Notes under the pieces: generated by a model
Told to the model about the DNA's origin: nothing
Seen by the model: the letters and a program-made list of their open reading frames with translations, nothing else
The model's database searches: none
From: Begonia masoniana
Taxonomy: Eukaryota; Streptophyta; Magnoliopsida; Cucurbitales; Begoniaceae
Length of the DNA stretch: 64,000 nt
Assembly (NCBI GenBank): GCA_022432975.1
Contig: CM039505.1
Coordinates: forward strand, 48,257,897 to 48,321,896
Reading direction: 5' to 3'
Translations under genes and position numbers: made by a program
Shown: positions 25,331 to 38,170 of the stretch, piece by piece
Layout: every line of letters begins with the position of its first letter
How positions within the stretch are numbered: the stretch's first letter is position 1

Positions 25331-26302
25331 TCACACACATTTTCTCAGCATCGAAACGTGAAAAATGTTGTGAACTCCGTACATAGACTCTAGCAGCTGT
25401 AGTCTGTAAGCCGTGCTTCCTACTTTCTTCAAGATGGGAGATGGCCCAACGAACCTTGAACTGAGCTTCCCTTTCTTACTAAACCTCATCACGCCCTTGA
25501 AAGGCGACACCTTCACGAATTCTTTATCGCCTTCAGCGAACTCCAAGTCCCACCTCCTCTGGTTCGCGTAACTTTTCTGACAACTCTGAGCAATTTGAAT
25601 TCTTTGTTTGATAATAGCCACCTTCTCAGATATGTGCTGTAATAACTCAGGACCGACAAGCCTGGCTTCTCCAACTTCATCCCAGCACAAAGAAGACCTG
25701 CACCTTTTGCCGTAAAGAGCCTTATACGGATCCATACCGATCGTAGCTTGGTAGCTGTTGTTATAAGAGAATTCCACTAATGGCAAAAACTTGCTCCAAT
25801 AAGCTTGAAATTCCAACACGCATAACCTCAACATATCTTCCAATATTTGAATTGTTCTCTCCGATTGTCCGTCTGTTTGTGGATGAAATGTTGTGCTGAA
25901 ATTTAACTTAGTACCCAAGGAGCTCTGCAAGCTCTTCCAAAATCTTGAAGTGAATCTGGGGTCCCAATAAGAAATGATTTACATCGGTATTCCATGCAGC
26001 TTAATAATATCGCCAATATACAACTTTGCATACTGATCCATAGAGAATGTCGTCTTCACAGGTAGAAAATGGACCGACTTCGTTAGTCTGTCCACAATGA
26101 CCCATATGCTATTATGGCCTCTAGCCGTCCTCGGGAGAGGCTGAAGCGTTCCACCCGGTCGTTGATGTTCAGCCTTCACTTGCTGACATACCATACAAGA
26201 CTCCACATATTTGTCAACCTCATTCTTCATATTTGGCCACCAGAAGTGTAGTTTCAAATCTCGATACATCTTCGTGCTTCCCGGATGTATTGAGAAAGAA
26301 GA
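25331..26302 (-). pseudogene. Element E: integrase pseudogene with catalytic-core deletion
   Basis: The zinc-binding part (MYRDLKLHFWWPNM, CMVCQQVK; minus strand from 26269) runs through LQPLP straight into RTARGHNSIWVIVDRL. Compared with element A, about 17 residues are missing in frame, including the segment with the first catalytic Asp (TMDFVVG). A stop follows GIPM at about 25979. The second Asp survives in YWDPRFTSRFW and the Glu in TDGQSERTIQ. With the first Asp deleted this enzyme could not catalyse strand transfer. Confidence 0.88.
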
Positions 26303-27571
26303 CTAGTGGGCTTCCGATAAAATGTTCTTTTGTAGCTCCTCATCTCTCGAAACGTACCACTGGTCCTTGAACTTCAAAATACCATCTCCCGAATGACTGA
26401 ACTCGGAAGAAGCTTTAGGCAACTTGCTCATTATATCGGCCATTTCCTTCGAATCGATCTTCTGGGCTTCCTTAGTTCGGTCCAGAATATTTGGCCATAT
26501 TGTCAGTTTCGCCAGTACGGTTGATAACTCAGAAACTATCTCCAAATCGAACTTCTGAATTTCTATCCTCAGAAGCATTGATATGGCCGACATCGTTGGT
26601 TGCATAGTAGCCGGCATCCTGCTTAATGCATCGGCTACCACGTTAGCTTTCCCTGAGTGGTATTTAATCATAATATCATAATCCTTCACGAATTCTAACC
26701 ACCGCCTCTGCCTCATATTTAATTCCTTCTGAGTAAAGATGTACCTCAGGCTTTTATGATCCGAATACACTTCACATGGTTGTCCATATAAATGGTGTCT
26801 CCATACCTTCAGTGCAAAAACAACTACCGCTAACTCCAGATCGTGAGTAGGGTAGTTTTGCTCATAACTCTTTAATTGTCTGGACGCGTATGCCACCACT
26901 TTTCCCTCCAGCGTTAACACGCTTCCCAAACCAATCTTCGACGCATCGCAATATACACTGAATTTACCGTCTTTGACCGGCCATACCAACAAAGGAGCAG
27001 TGGTTAATTTCTGTTTGAGTGTTTGAAAACTCTCTTCGCAAGCTTCAGACCACTTGTACTTGATATCCTTCCTTGTTAAGCTGGTCATAGGCTTTGCTAT
27101 CACAGAAAATCCCTTGATAAACTTCTTGTAATAACCAACTAGCCCGATAAAACTCCTTACCTCGCTGGCATTCTTCGGTCTCGGCCATTCTTTCATAGCC
27201 TGAATCTTGGCCGAATCCACGGACACTTCTTCTGCAAACACCACGTGGCCTAGAAAATTAATCCTGCTCAACCAGAATTCACACTTCAATAGTTTGGTGT
27301 ACAATTGGTGTTGTTTCAAGGTTGATAGCACAGTCCCAAGGTGCTCTTCATGCTCTTCTTTAGTACGAGAATAAACCAGGATATCGTCGATGAAGACGAT
27401 CACAAATTTGTCAAGAACATCCTGGAATATCCTATTCATCATGTCCATAAATGCCGTCGGGGCATTAGTTAACCCAAACGACATCACTACGTAGTGTCCG
27501 TATCGGGTCCTGAATGCGGTCTTTGGAATATCACTGACCTTGACCTTCAATTGGTGATAACCGGAGCACAA
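26303..27571 (-). pseudogene. Element E: reverse transcriptase and RNase H
   Basis: A 422-residue open stretch reads CSGYHQLKV, the active-site box [10 protein letters not shown], the connection FLGHVV, the thumb region [11 protein letters not shown], then RNase H with [13 protein letters not shown], the [12 protein letters not shown] segment, [10 protein letters not shown] and the end [11 protein letters not shown]. It joins the upstream fragment by a frameshift near 27560. It is the best-preserved part of E's pol. Confidence 0.9.
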
Positions 27572-28440
27572 GTCAATCTTTGAAAATACCCGAGCCCCTT
27601 GTAACTGATCAAATAAATCGTCGATCCTCGTAACAGGTACTTATTCTTGATAGTTAACTTGTTCAGCTCCCGGTAATCAATACACATGCGTAGGGACTCA
27701 TCCTTCTTCTTAACAAACAAGACGGCAGCGCCCCACGGAGAGAAACTAGGGCATACGAAGCCCTTGTCCACCAATTCCTTTACCTGAGCCTTCAACTCCC
27801 TCAGCTCTATTGGTGCCATACGGTACGGGTTCTTTGATACCGGTTCAGCACCAAGACATACTTCAATTTCGAACTCAATCTTACGATCCGGTGGCAACCA
27901 CGGTAAGTCGTCTAAGAAAACCTCTAAGAAGTTCTGAACTACCGGAATATCTTGAAGTTCCACCTTACCTTGCCCTCGAGCATCTACCACGGAGGCTAGA
28001 AATCTGGCACATCCTGACCTCATCAGCCGTCGGGCTTCCAAGGAGGATACAACAGGCATATTGTGTTCCTTTGGTATAGCCTGATAGGAGAATTCTTCCT
28101 CGTTCGGGAGCTTAAAAAACACAAGCCCGGACCTGCAGTTGATGGTGGCATGATGTCTAAACAACCAGTCCAATCCCAGAATTACATCGTATCCTTTCAT
28201 ACCGATGACGTTAAGATTGGCATACAATTTCTGGTCCCCTACCGACACTATATCGCCCCGTACTACTTGCTCGAAGTGCATAAACTCTCCTGATGGTAGC
28301 ATAACACTGTAGGGTTGATCTGACGGCACAAAACACAATTTCTACCTAACCACGAAGTCCATCGCCACAAACGAGTGTGGCCCCCGTGTCCAACAACGTG
28401 TAAGAAGGTGAATTACAGATCGAAATTGTACTTGTAATAG
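27547..28440 (-). pseudogene. Element E: protease and N-terminal RT
   Basis: The protease loop LLDTGAT is encoded around 28385-28405 on the minus strand; just after it a 2-bp loss shifts the frame. The open part (28338-27547) then has GYDVILGLDWLFRHHATINC, the linker [20 protein letters not shown], and the start of RT ([19 protein letters not shown]) before a second frameshift near 27620. The catalytic Asp of the protease is intact, but the reading frame is not. Confidence 0.85.
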
Positions 28441-28473
28441 CTGCATGCTGTACTTCGTCGTCATCCTCGATCA

Positions 28474-29460
28474 TTACAAAAGCCCTTGGGGTAGCACAAT
28501 TCGGCCTCCTATCCGGTATTGGGCAATCCCGGATGTGATGGCCCTCCTTGTCGCACCTAAAGCATCGGCCGGTAAGTAGCTTCTATTCACACGTGGGGCT
28601 TCTCTGAGGATGTGGGCGTACAGGAAGCTGATGAGCTCCCAGTAGTCTTTTCCCTCTGTCCTAATTGGCAGCTGTTTCATTGGGCCTCTTCACGTCCCTG
28701 TTCAGTTGCTGCTGTGGTTGCCAACCATGACCTTGCTGTTGATGTTGTTGAGGAACATCCCGAATGACCCTTTTTGATGAATCCCTCTGTCTCTGGAACT
28801 TCATCTCTAAGGCTTCCAACTGAAAAGCTTTGGCCACCACTTTTGTATACGGTGCCTCGTCAAATCCCCCGGTCGTGATCTCCCGTAAAAGGTCCATCTT
28901 TAGACCCTAGACGAACTGGTGTACCTTGTTTTCGTCGGTGTCTACCAAATGTGTTGCATAGCGGGATAATCAAACTTCTGAACATACTCGACCACTGATC
29001 CATATTGCCGTAGTCTAGAGAATTCGATCATCTTTTCCTTCCTCACACTGCGGTCGAAATACTTCTCGTAGAAAATCCTCTTAAATCCGCTCCAATCTAT
29101 TGCCACGGTAGTCGACTGTATGATGTCCCACCAAAAGCCCGCGTCTTTGGTGAGGTGGAATACCGTAGACGTAAGTTTCCTGTTCTCCTCTACTTCCGCG
29201 TATCTAAACATATGCTCTATCATCCATATCCACTCCTCGGCGTGAGTAGGGTTCGTCAACTGCCCGTCGAATGTTGGCGGTTGTAGCCTCCAGAATTTGT
29301 CTCCACTGGTGTCACGTGGAGCATTCGCATGATTGTTATTCCCATTATCCTCCCTCGCCATCATGCGTTCCATCATGCGAGATTGAACGCCGACCAACTC
29401 GGTTAGATGGTCGAGGGCGTCGTCCCTGTCGTTTGGCTCACCTTGGTGTCCTCTCACCAT
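28474..29460 (-). pseudogene. Element E: gag pseudogene with CCHC zinc knuckle
   Basis: The start MVRGHQGEPNDRDDALDHL (from 29460) leads into the capsid-like region FDGQLTNPTHAEEWI, MFRYAEVEENRKL and FYEKYFDRSVRKEKM. After a disruption at about 28900-28940 the frame continues with YTKVVAKAFQLEALEM, then glutamine-rich sequence. The CCHC knuckle CFRCDKEGHHIRDC is encoded at about 28530-28571 in another frame, so at least one more frameshift lies upstream of it. Gag forms the cytoplasmic capsid of the element. Confidence 0.85.
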
Positions 29461-29607
29461 TTCTACGAAAATCCTATACGTAATAATAAACTCAATTTAA
29501 TAAACTTAAACTTATACGGAAACTTAAACACTTACAGTTGATGGAGCGATCTCACGTAGTGGATTGCGCAGTCAGACAGTCTACAAAACCGATTTTAAAA
29601 CCCGGGA

Positions 29608-29619
29608 GCTCTGATACCA
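29608..29619 (-). other. Primer-binding site of element E
   Basis: Minus strand TGGTATCAGAGC, complementary to the 3' end of plant initiator Met-tRNA, lies 4 nt inside the 5' LTR. Confidence 0.92.
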
Positions 29620-29623
29620 TAAC

Positions 29624-32600
29624 TGTGACGACCCGAACCCGCCGGGTCGACACCGGACGTTGAGTTTGACTTACACATTTTGGACATGAAAATTTTTGAC
29701 TTTTTAGAACTCTAAAAGAAAGCCTAGAGTCGTTTTCAAGCCTTTGAAGATAGTGTGAAATGTTCGTAAAAAAATATTGCTACCTTCCCTGGAATTAACT
29801 TCTACAAAAATCAGACGACATAAATCGGAAGGCATAAAATTGGAAGAAATTGACTTCTACTAAATTCGGAAGACATAAAATCGGAACACATAAATTCGAA
29901 AGACATAAAATCGGGAGGAATTGACTTCTACTAAAATCGGAAGACATAAAATCGGAAGACATAAATTCGAAAGACATAAAATCGGGAGGAATTGACTTCT
30001 ACTAAAATTGGAAGACATAAATTCGGAAGACATAAAATCGGAAGGAATTGACTTCTACTAAAATTGGAAGACATAAATTCGGAAGACATAAAATCGGAAG
30101 GAATTGACTTCTACTAAAATCGGAAGATATAAAATCGGAAGGAATTGACTTCTACTAAAATCGGAAGACATAAAATCGGAAGACATAAAATCGGAAGACA
30201 TAAAATCGGAAGGAATTGACTTCTACTAAAATCGGAAGACATAAAATCGGAAGGAATTGACTTCTACTAAAATCGGAAGACATAAAATCGGAAGGAATTG
30301 ACTTCTACTAAAATCGGAAGACATAAAATCGGAAGGAATTGACTTCTACTAAAATCGGAAGACATAAAATCGGAAGGAATTGACTTCTACTAAAATCGGA
30401 AGACATAAAATCGGAAGGAATTGACTTCTACTAAAATCGGAAGACATAAAATCGGAAGGAATTGACTTCTACTAAAATTGGAAGAAATTGACTTCTACTA
30501 AAATCGGAAGACATAAAATCGGAAGGAATTGACTTCTACTAAAATCGGAAGACATAAAATCGGAAGACATAAAATCGGAAGACATAAAATCGGAAGGAAT
30601 TGACTTCTACTAAAATCGGAAGACATAAAATCGGAAGACATAAAATCGGAAGACATAAAATCGGAAGGAATTGACTTCTACTAAAATCGGAAGACATAAA
30701 ATCGGAAGACATAAAATCGGAAGACATAAAATCGGAAGACATAAAATCGGAAGGAATTGACTTCTACTAAAATCGGAAGACATAAAATCGGAAGACATAA
30801 AATCGGAAGACATAAAATCGGAAGACATAAAATCGGAAGGAATTGACTTCTACTAAAATCGGAAGACATAAAATCGGAAGACATAAAATCGGAAGACATA
30901 AAATCGGAAGGAATTGACTTCTACTAAAATCGGAAGACATAAAATCGGAAGGAATTGACTTCTACTAAAATCGGAAGACATAAAATCGGAAGACATAAAA
31001 TCGGAAGGAATTGACTTCTACTAAAATCGGAAGACATAAAATCGGAAGACATAAAATCGGAAGACATAAAATCGGAAGGAATTGACTTCTACTAAAATCG
31101 GAAGACATAAAATCGGAAGGAATTGACTTCTACTAAAATTGGAAGACATAAAATCGGAAGACATAAAATCGGAAGACATAAAATCGGAAGGAATTGACTT
31201 CTACTAAAATCGGAAGACATAAAATCGGAAGACATAAAATCGGAAGGAATTGACTTCTACTAAAATCGGAAGACATAAAATCGGAAGGAATTGACTTCTA
31301 CTAAAATTGGAAGACATAAAATCGGAAGACATAAAATCGGAAGGAATTGACTTCTACTAAAATCGGAAGACATAAAATCGGAAGACATAAAATCGGAAGA
31401 CATAAAATCGGAAGGAATTGACTTCTACTAAAATCGGAAGACATAAAATCGGAAGACATAAAATCGGAAGGAATTGACTTCTACTAAAATCGGAAGACAT
31501 AAAATCGGAAGGAATTGACTTCTACTAAAATCGGAAGACATAAAATCGGAAGACATAAAATCGGAAGACATAAAATCGGAAGGAATTGACTTCTACTAAA
31601 ATCGGAAGACATAAAATCGGAAGGAATTGACTTCTACTAAAATCGGAAGACATAAAATCGGAAGGAATTGACTTCTACTAAAATCGGAAGACATAAAATC
31701 GGAAGGAATTGACTTCTACTAAAATCGGAAGACATAAAATCGGAAGGAATTGACTTCTACTAAAATCGGAAGACATAAAATCGGAAGGAATTGACTTCTA
31801 CTAAAATCGGAAGACATAAAATCGGAAGACATAAAATCGGAAGGAATTGACTTCTACTAAAATCGGAAGACATAAAATCGGAAGGAATTGACTTCTACTA
31901 AAATCGGAAGACATAAAATCGGAAGGAATTGACTTCTACTAAAATCGGAAGACATAAAATCGGAAGGAATTGACTTCTACTAAAATCGGAAGACATAAAA
32001 TCGGAAGACATAAAATCGGAAGGAATTGACTTCTACTAAAATCGGAAGACATAAAATCGGAAGGAATTGACTTCTACTAAAATCGGAAGACATAAAATCG
32101 GAAGACATAAAATCGGAAGGAATTGACTTCTACTAAAATCGGAAGACATAAAATCGGAAGACATAAAATCGGAAGACATAAAATCGGAAGGAATTGACTT
32201 CTACTAAAATCGGAAGACATAAAATCGGAAGACATAAAATCGGAAGGAATTGACTTCTACTAAAATCGGAAGACATAAAATCGGAAGGAATTGACTTCTA
32301 CTAAAATCGGAAGACATAAAATCGGAAGGAATTGACTTCTACTAAAATCGGAAGACATAAAATCGGAAGGAATTGACTTCTACTAAAATCGGAAGACATA
32401 AAATCGGAAGGAATTGACTTCTACTAAAATCGGAAGACATAAAATCGGAAGGAATTGACTTCTACTAAAATCGGAAGACATAAAATCGGAAGACATAAAA
32501 TCGGAAGGAATTGACTTCTACTAAAATCGGAAGACATAAAATCGGAAGACATAAAATCGGAAGGAATTGACTTCTACTAAAATCGGAAGACATAAAATCG

Positions 32601-34516
32601 GAAGACATAAAATCGGAAGACATAAAATCGGAAGGAATTGACTTCTACTAAAATCGGAAGACATAAAATCGGAAGGAATTGACTTCTACTAAAATCGGAA
32701 GACATAAAATCGGAAGACATAAAATCGGAAGGAATTGACTTCTACTAAAATCGGAAGACATAAAATCGGAAGGAATTGACTTCTACTAAAATCGGAAGAC
32801 ATAAAATCGGAAGGAATTGACTTCTACTAAAATCGGAAGACATAAAATCGGAAGGAATTGACTTCTACTAAAATCGGAAGACATAAAATCGGAAGACATA
32901 AAATCGGAAGGAATTGACTTCTACTAAAATCGGAAGACATAAAATCGGAAGGAATTGACTTCTACTAAAATCGGAAGACATAAAATCGGAAGACATAAAA
33001 TCGGAAGGAATTGACTTCTACTAAAATCGGAAGACATAAAATCGGAAGGAATTGACTTCTACTAAAATCGGAAGACATAAAATCGGAAGACATAAAATCG
33101 GAAGGAATTGACTTCTACTAAAATCGGAAGACATAAAATCGGAAGACATAAAATCGGAAGGAATTGACTTCTACTAAAATCGGAAGACATAAAATCGGAA
33201 GGAATTGACTTCTACTAAAATCGGAAGACATAAAATCGGAAGGAATTGACTTCTACTAAAATCGGAAGACATAAAATCGGAAGGAATTGACTTCTACTAA
33301 AATCGGAAGACATAAAATCGGAAGGAATTGACTTCTACTAAAATCGGAAGACATAAAATCGGAAGGAATTGACTTCTACTAAAATCGGAAGACATAAAAT
33401 CGGAAGGAATTGACTTCTACTAAAATCGGAAGACATAAAATCGGAAGGAATTGACTTCTACTAAAATCGGAAGACATAAAATCGGAAGGAATTGACTTCT
33501 ACTAAAATCGGAAGACATAAAATCGGAAGACATAAAATCGGAAGGAATTGACTTCTACTAAAATCGGAAGACATAAAATCGGAAGGAATTGACTTCTACT
33601 AAAATCGGAAGACATAAAATCGGAAGGAATTGACTTCTACTAAAATCGGAAGACATAAAATCGGAAGGAATTGACTTCTACTAAAATCGGAAGACATAAA
33701 ATCGGAAGGAATTGACTTCTACTAAAATCGGAAGACATAAAATCGGAAGTCAGTCTCCGTCCTACACTTAACCGTACTTTACATTCACATTTTATCTTTC
33801 TTAACTTCAAATCACGTGCATAAAACATTTGCATGACTTTCCAAAAAACGTGCATGCACGAACATATAATGTGCGTAAACGTAACATAATAAGGGACAAG
33901 TCAAAGCATAAATGAACAACAGGTCATCAAAACTATACACAGAGCATTACACTTAACTTAAGACGTAATCTACGACCTAACTACCCAACGACAACCCGAC
34001 AACATAAAAACCTAGTACCTCCGTGATGTAGGGCCTTAAGGGCCAACCTATACGTATGAACTTACATGGCGTCCGTAGAGTTTGTGAGCCTTGAACGTGT
34101 TGCCTCGGTGAGTCTCGAATCTTAATCGAAGAAAATGGAAGAAACGGAGGTGATGAGAGATTTCTTGGCTGGTGAAGGAAAAGAGAAGAAGGAGTGAAAG
34201 GGGAGGGTTTCACGTGGAAAAGAAGAGAAAAGAGGAAGAGAGAGAGAGAGAGAGTTTTGGCTTCTTCAACAAGCTTGGAGAAGTGTCATGCATTCATTGG
34301 CTCCCTCCCAACTACCTTAATTGTCTTCCTAATTTGTCATTCCATTGATTTCTAACTAATCTGCTATTTAGCTCGCCGATTTGGTTTCTCCGAAATCCTC
34401 TTTTTCCACTAAACGTCCCAACAAATTCTAATAAAATATTCATTATATTAGTTTCAAATTAATCTTATTCGATAATTCTAGGGATAATTACATGGCCAAA
34501 AATACCGGGTGTTACT
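29624..34516 (-). mobile_element. 5' LTR of element E with composite 15/22-bp array
   Basis: It begins TGTGACGACCCGAACCCG like its partner and ends CGGGTGTTACT on the plus strand; its last base differs from the usual ACA. The array at 29810-33748 joins directly to AGTCTCCGTCC, so about 550 bp of unique LTR found in the 3' LTR (23745-24300) is missing. It is 1.03 kb longer than the 3' LTR despite that loss. Confidence 0.95.
29810..33748. repeat. Composite tandem array (22-bp spacer plus one to four 15-mers)
   Basis: Blocks of GGAATTGACTTCTACTAAAATC are followed by one to five copies of GGAAGACATAAAATC, giving 37-, 52-, 67- and 82-bp periods. The left edge (29810-30120) is degenerate (AAATTGG, AAATTCG, GAACACATAAA), while from about 30130 on copies are nearly perfect. 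The ATTC variant common in the 3' LTR is almost absent here. Confidence 0.97.
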
Positions 34517-34521
34517 TAAAT

Positions 34522-34700
34522 ACCACGTACAGAATTTTTAGTTTAATTCAATCCTACATAATCAATCTAAAATCAATTTTTGAAATGAATTTAGTAAATG
34601 AACTTTGGAATATGTTATAATATAGAAGGATAGAAAATTAACTTGTAATAAGATTAACCAAAAACGGGTAATAAATCATTTATTTCATACACCTAAATAG
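34522..34700. other. AT-rich sequence flanking element E
   Basis: No coding region or repeat recognised. It is part of the pre-insertion target of E. Confidence 0.4.
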
Positions 34701-34703
34701 TAC

Positions 34704-35271
34704 GGGTGGGCACGGTCTGGTCCAGTCCCACCTCGTAACCGGACCAGAACCGTGGCCCACGGTTCCACCAATTTGGAATCGGAACCAACACCAGAACCAC
34801 ACAACGGTTCTAGAGCCGGAACTGGACCGCAATTTACGGTTCGGTCCCAATTTAATCTCACCTGATAAAATAAAGTATTTTATAAAAACATATATATACC
34901 TTTTTTTTTTTAACTAATCCTAGTAATCATAATAAAATACATTATTTTATAAAAAAAAAAAGTAAATATACCTGTTTGTTTTTTTTAAAACAAACCTAGT
35001 AAACGTAATAATATATATTATTTTATCAGAAAAACCATATATATGCCTATTGTTTTTTTTTTAAAAAAAACCTATGTGGGCCATGGTCAAATTCTCCTAT
35101 GGTTCAGTCGGTTTTTCACCTCCGAGACTGCGAATCGGATTGTGGCCCGCAATTCTGGAGGACATAGGACCGTTCACGGTCCTTATATATAGGGGAACTT
35201 GACAGAACCGGGACCGCAAACCACGGTTCTAGTCTGGTCCTAGGTTCCGGTCCGTTTCTGTCCACCCCTAT
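34704..35271. mobile_element. hAT-like MITE, ~570 bp
   Basis: It is bounded by CGGGTGGGCACGGT on the left and TGTCCACCCC on the right, an inverted pair typical of hAT-derived MITEs, with GGTTC/CCGGT-rich subterminal sequence at both ends. The core (34860-35080) is AT-rich with about three degenerate ~75-bp repeats ending in poly(T)/poly(A). I could not settle an 8-bp target duplication. Confidence 0.6.
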
Positions 35272-37040
35272 ATGTAGGTGAATTTCCTTTGTAATACATC
35301 GAAAAATGGATGGTAGAAATTCATAAAAGAATAGCAGCATTAACAATAGATGAAGTAACGAGATATTAGAAACGACAGATCATTAAGGAATTGAAATGAA
35401 AAGAAAGATGCTTAATAATAAATACTTAAAAAATCATATTTCATGCATAACATGAGGAAGAAGGTAAATGCATATTATTTACATGTACATATCACAAATT
35501 AATAAATTAAAAATAGAAGCCATAACAATGAATTGGAAACTACAAGAAAGTTGCTTAATAAAGTCAAAATAATTAATTCATGCAAATAATGAATTAAGAA
35601 TAGTTGAGATAATTGGGAGATTGTAGAAAAATGTTAATGTATGGCAACGAGGTATACTACATACTTGAATGCCAATTTTAATAATTATGTAAATCCATAA
35701 TTATCATCAGATTGAAATCATTCATGTATTCAAATATCTTGGTGTTAAGGTAAATGAGATTGTCAAGGGATTTAGGCATATATAATGACTCTGATTTCAA
35801 CCACGAACCAACAACTGTGATCTCATCTTTAGCTTCTCTTAAAACGCCATCTTCTAAATTCAACGTGATAATATTATATGCTAAGTCTAGGATCAGAAAG
35901 TGAATCGAGCATCTTTTCATCCAACATCCATGTCAATTTTGCCAAAAAATTCCTTCCCACTACTTGGACATCCCAAGGTTATTCTAGTAGTTTAAAAAAC
36001 TTACTACAAGTTATATTAGAATTCAGTTTAGGCAGATTATATTATCAACAACTATAATAATGAGACACTTATAAGATATGGAGTTCAAAAATAATGTCCA
36101 ATACACAAGATAAAACATAAAATAGATTCTTAATCAAATTAAAAAACGTCAAAAATTATAATAACATGTGTAAGTCAATCTCAACAAATCAAATCATGGT
36201 TCTTTCCTTCTCGTAATTTCTATCTATCAATAAATTTTATTTTTATACAAAAAAAAAATATTTAGTTTTGCAACGAATTGACCCATGTCCAGTTACATCC
36301 TACAATCTTTATTGAAAAAACACTTTCCAAATTATACATCCAGCATAGCAAATATAGATAAGAGATCAGCTAAGCACTAAAAGATTGATGAACAAAAAGA
36401 TAAAGAAAGTACAGAAACAAAATAAGAGAAACAACCAAACACTACAGTACAGATGCTCAAAGAAGTAAGATAAAAAGCAGGTTGAGATAGAAATCAAAAA
36501 GATCTTTGGCTTAGTTACAGATCTGAGAAGTCGATTACCAGCAATAAGAACAATAACACATTCTATCTTTTACGATGATCATCTTTTCCATTCCAGATCA
36601 GAAGAAACCTTGATTCTTTTCTCTTCTTTGCGAGAGAAACAAACAAAACTAGAATCGCCTAACAAAAACAACACATTCTTTTCGAATCAATTAAAGAGAA
36701 CAAAGTGACATCCACAAAACACCGAGAACAGGTCTCCAAATTTATAACATGCTTAATCATAGAGATGATAACAATGGTTTTAAAATAAAAACACCCTAAA
36801 TAAAAAAAGGGATTTAAACATCAGTCTTCTTTAGAAAACTAGTCCTTCAATCATGGTTATTAAAAAGTGATCACTTAAAAACATCACAAAATGAAATAAA
36901 TATATAACAATGGGCAATCAATGTCAGAACCATTGATGTCTATGAGTATTAAAACGAGACATTCCTAAAAATAGTCCAAATGTAAATCTTCAAAATATCA
37001 AAAAGAGAAGGTACCTTTATAGTTGTTTTTCAAGAGATGT
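35272..37040. other. AT-rich interval without a supported gene
   Basis: Low-GC sequence with no recognised element. One 80-residue minus-strand open frame (35678-35920) reads MKRCSIHFLILDLAYNIITL at its start. It has no firm match; it might be a decayed piece of an F-box-associated or similar host gene, but that is a guess. Confidence 0.35.
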
Positions 37041-37443
37041 TATAACGACCCATTTTTCCAGTAACATATTGTCCACTCTAGGGATTGGGCCGTATTCCAA
37101 CATCCTTCCCTCACGGATTTGTTTGGCAAAGTCTTCCCAGTCGGTCACCCAATATAGTACTGCTCTCACCAGTGCACTTTTAACTTACGAGTTTTTATGG
37201 GATCCGTTGCCAATTGTGCTCCAAAACGCATCTTACTATCTTAGGAGGGTTTTCTTACATATGTTTCATTTCCATATACCTCTCAAGCAATGTGAGATTG
37301 TGACGACCCCCTTTTTACGACTCAAGATTTGCCTACACTCGAGTCTGGGATTTGCCTACACTCAGCTTAGGTCTTGAGGTTTGCCCCGCAACCTGAAATT
37401 TGTCCCGCAATCGTGCTCATACGTACACATTCAGGTCATGATA
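37041..37443 (-). mobile_element. Cassandra-type TRIM LTR, antisense copy
   Basis: Plus strand TATAACGACCC...GGTCATGATA aligns along its length with the Cassandra LTRs at 37936 and 61538. It holds the 5S-rRNA-like core (GGATCC, then CTCGTAAGTTAAAAGTGC in minus sense). Terminal bases have drifted and the flanks do not show a clear target duplication. With the copy at 37936 it forms an inverted pair separated by about 490 bp. Confidence 0.8.
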
Positions 37444-37935
37444 ATCATTCATCCATTTCTATGTGGGAAAAGTCACAGAACAGGGGAAGAAGAACGAAAA
37501 GAGAAAGGAGGGAGAAGGAGAAAGAAGGAGAGAAGAAAAAATATAGAAAAGAGTGGGGGGTTTTCCATTTTCTTCTAAGGAAAGCTTGGAGAATGGAGTT
37601 CTAGGGTTCGAAAATCAAGTTCAAAAGTGGAAACTACATGGAGAATTAGAGGAACCAACATTTTTGGTAAGTAAAACTTGCAAGTAGAGTATTCTAATTA
37701 TCTCTACTACATGATTAGATGAAGATCTTGAAATCAATGTTCGAATTTGGCAACTTATACGTAGTTAGATGATTTTAAATAAAGATTAGAAGCTGGGATG
37801 GAAGTATAAATTGGTAATTGATTGGTTTTGTTTATTTTTAAAAAATGTTGATGATTTTTTAGTGTAAGTAATGGATTAAAGGTGGGATTTCATAGAAAAG
37901 TTATGAGCAATTAATTTACATTAGAAGTTATTAAT
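37444..37935. other. Spacer between inverted Cassandra LTRs
   Basis: A purine-rich stretch (about 37490-37560, GAAGGAGAAAG-like) is followed by AT-rich DNA. A GGTAAGTAAAAC at about 37669 resembles a splice donor, but no gene context is visible. Confidence 0.35.
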
Positions 37936-38170
37936 TGTGATGATCCGAATGTGTATGTATGAGCACGACTGTGGGGCAAACATCGGGTTGCGGGGTAAAC
38001 CTCGGGACCTAAGCTGAGTGTAAGAAAATTTAAGACTCGAGTATAGGCAAATTCTAGGTCGTAAAAAGGGGGTCGTCACAATCTCACATCACTTGGTTAG
38101 ATATATAGAAATAAAACATATGTAAGGAAACTGTCCTGAGATAGTAAAACGCGTTTTGGAGCACAATTGG

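Larger units (their letters stand above)
21214..34516 (-). mobile_element. Complete minus-strand gypsy element E (13.3 kb)
   Basis: The order on the minus strand is: 5' LTR (29624-34516), PBS (29608-29619), gag, pol with chromodomain tail, polypurine tract (25076-25090), 3' LTR (21214-25075). The target duplication TAAAT lies at 21209-21213 and 34517-34521. Gag and pol carry stops, frameshifts and an integrase deletion, so it is not autonomous. Outside their arrays the LTRs differ by roughly 6% by eye over the distal ~500 bp. The internal region is only 4.5 kb; LTRs make up about two thirds of the element. Confidence 0.95.

Noticed and set aside
34704..35271. Full target duplication for the hAT-like MITE
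   Set aside because: Candidate 8-bp flanks match at only about half of positions, so the ends remain approximate.
35678..35920. 80-residue minus-strand frame as a host gene
   Set aside because: It is short, without a recognised domain, a neighbouring exon or conserved motifs I can name with confidence.
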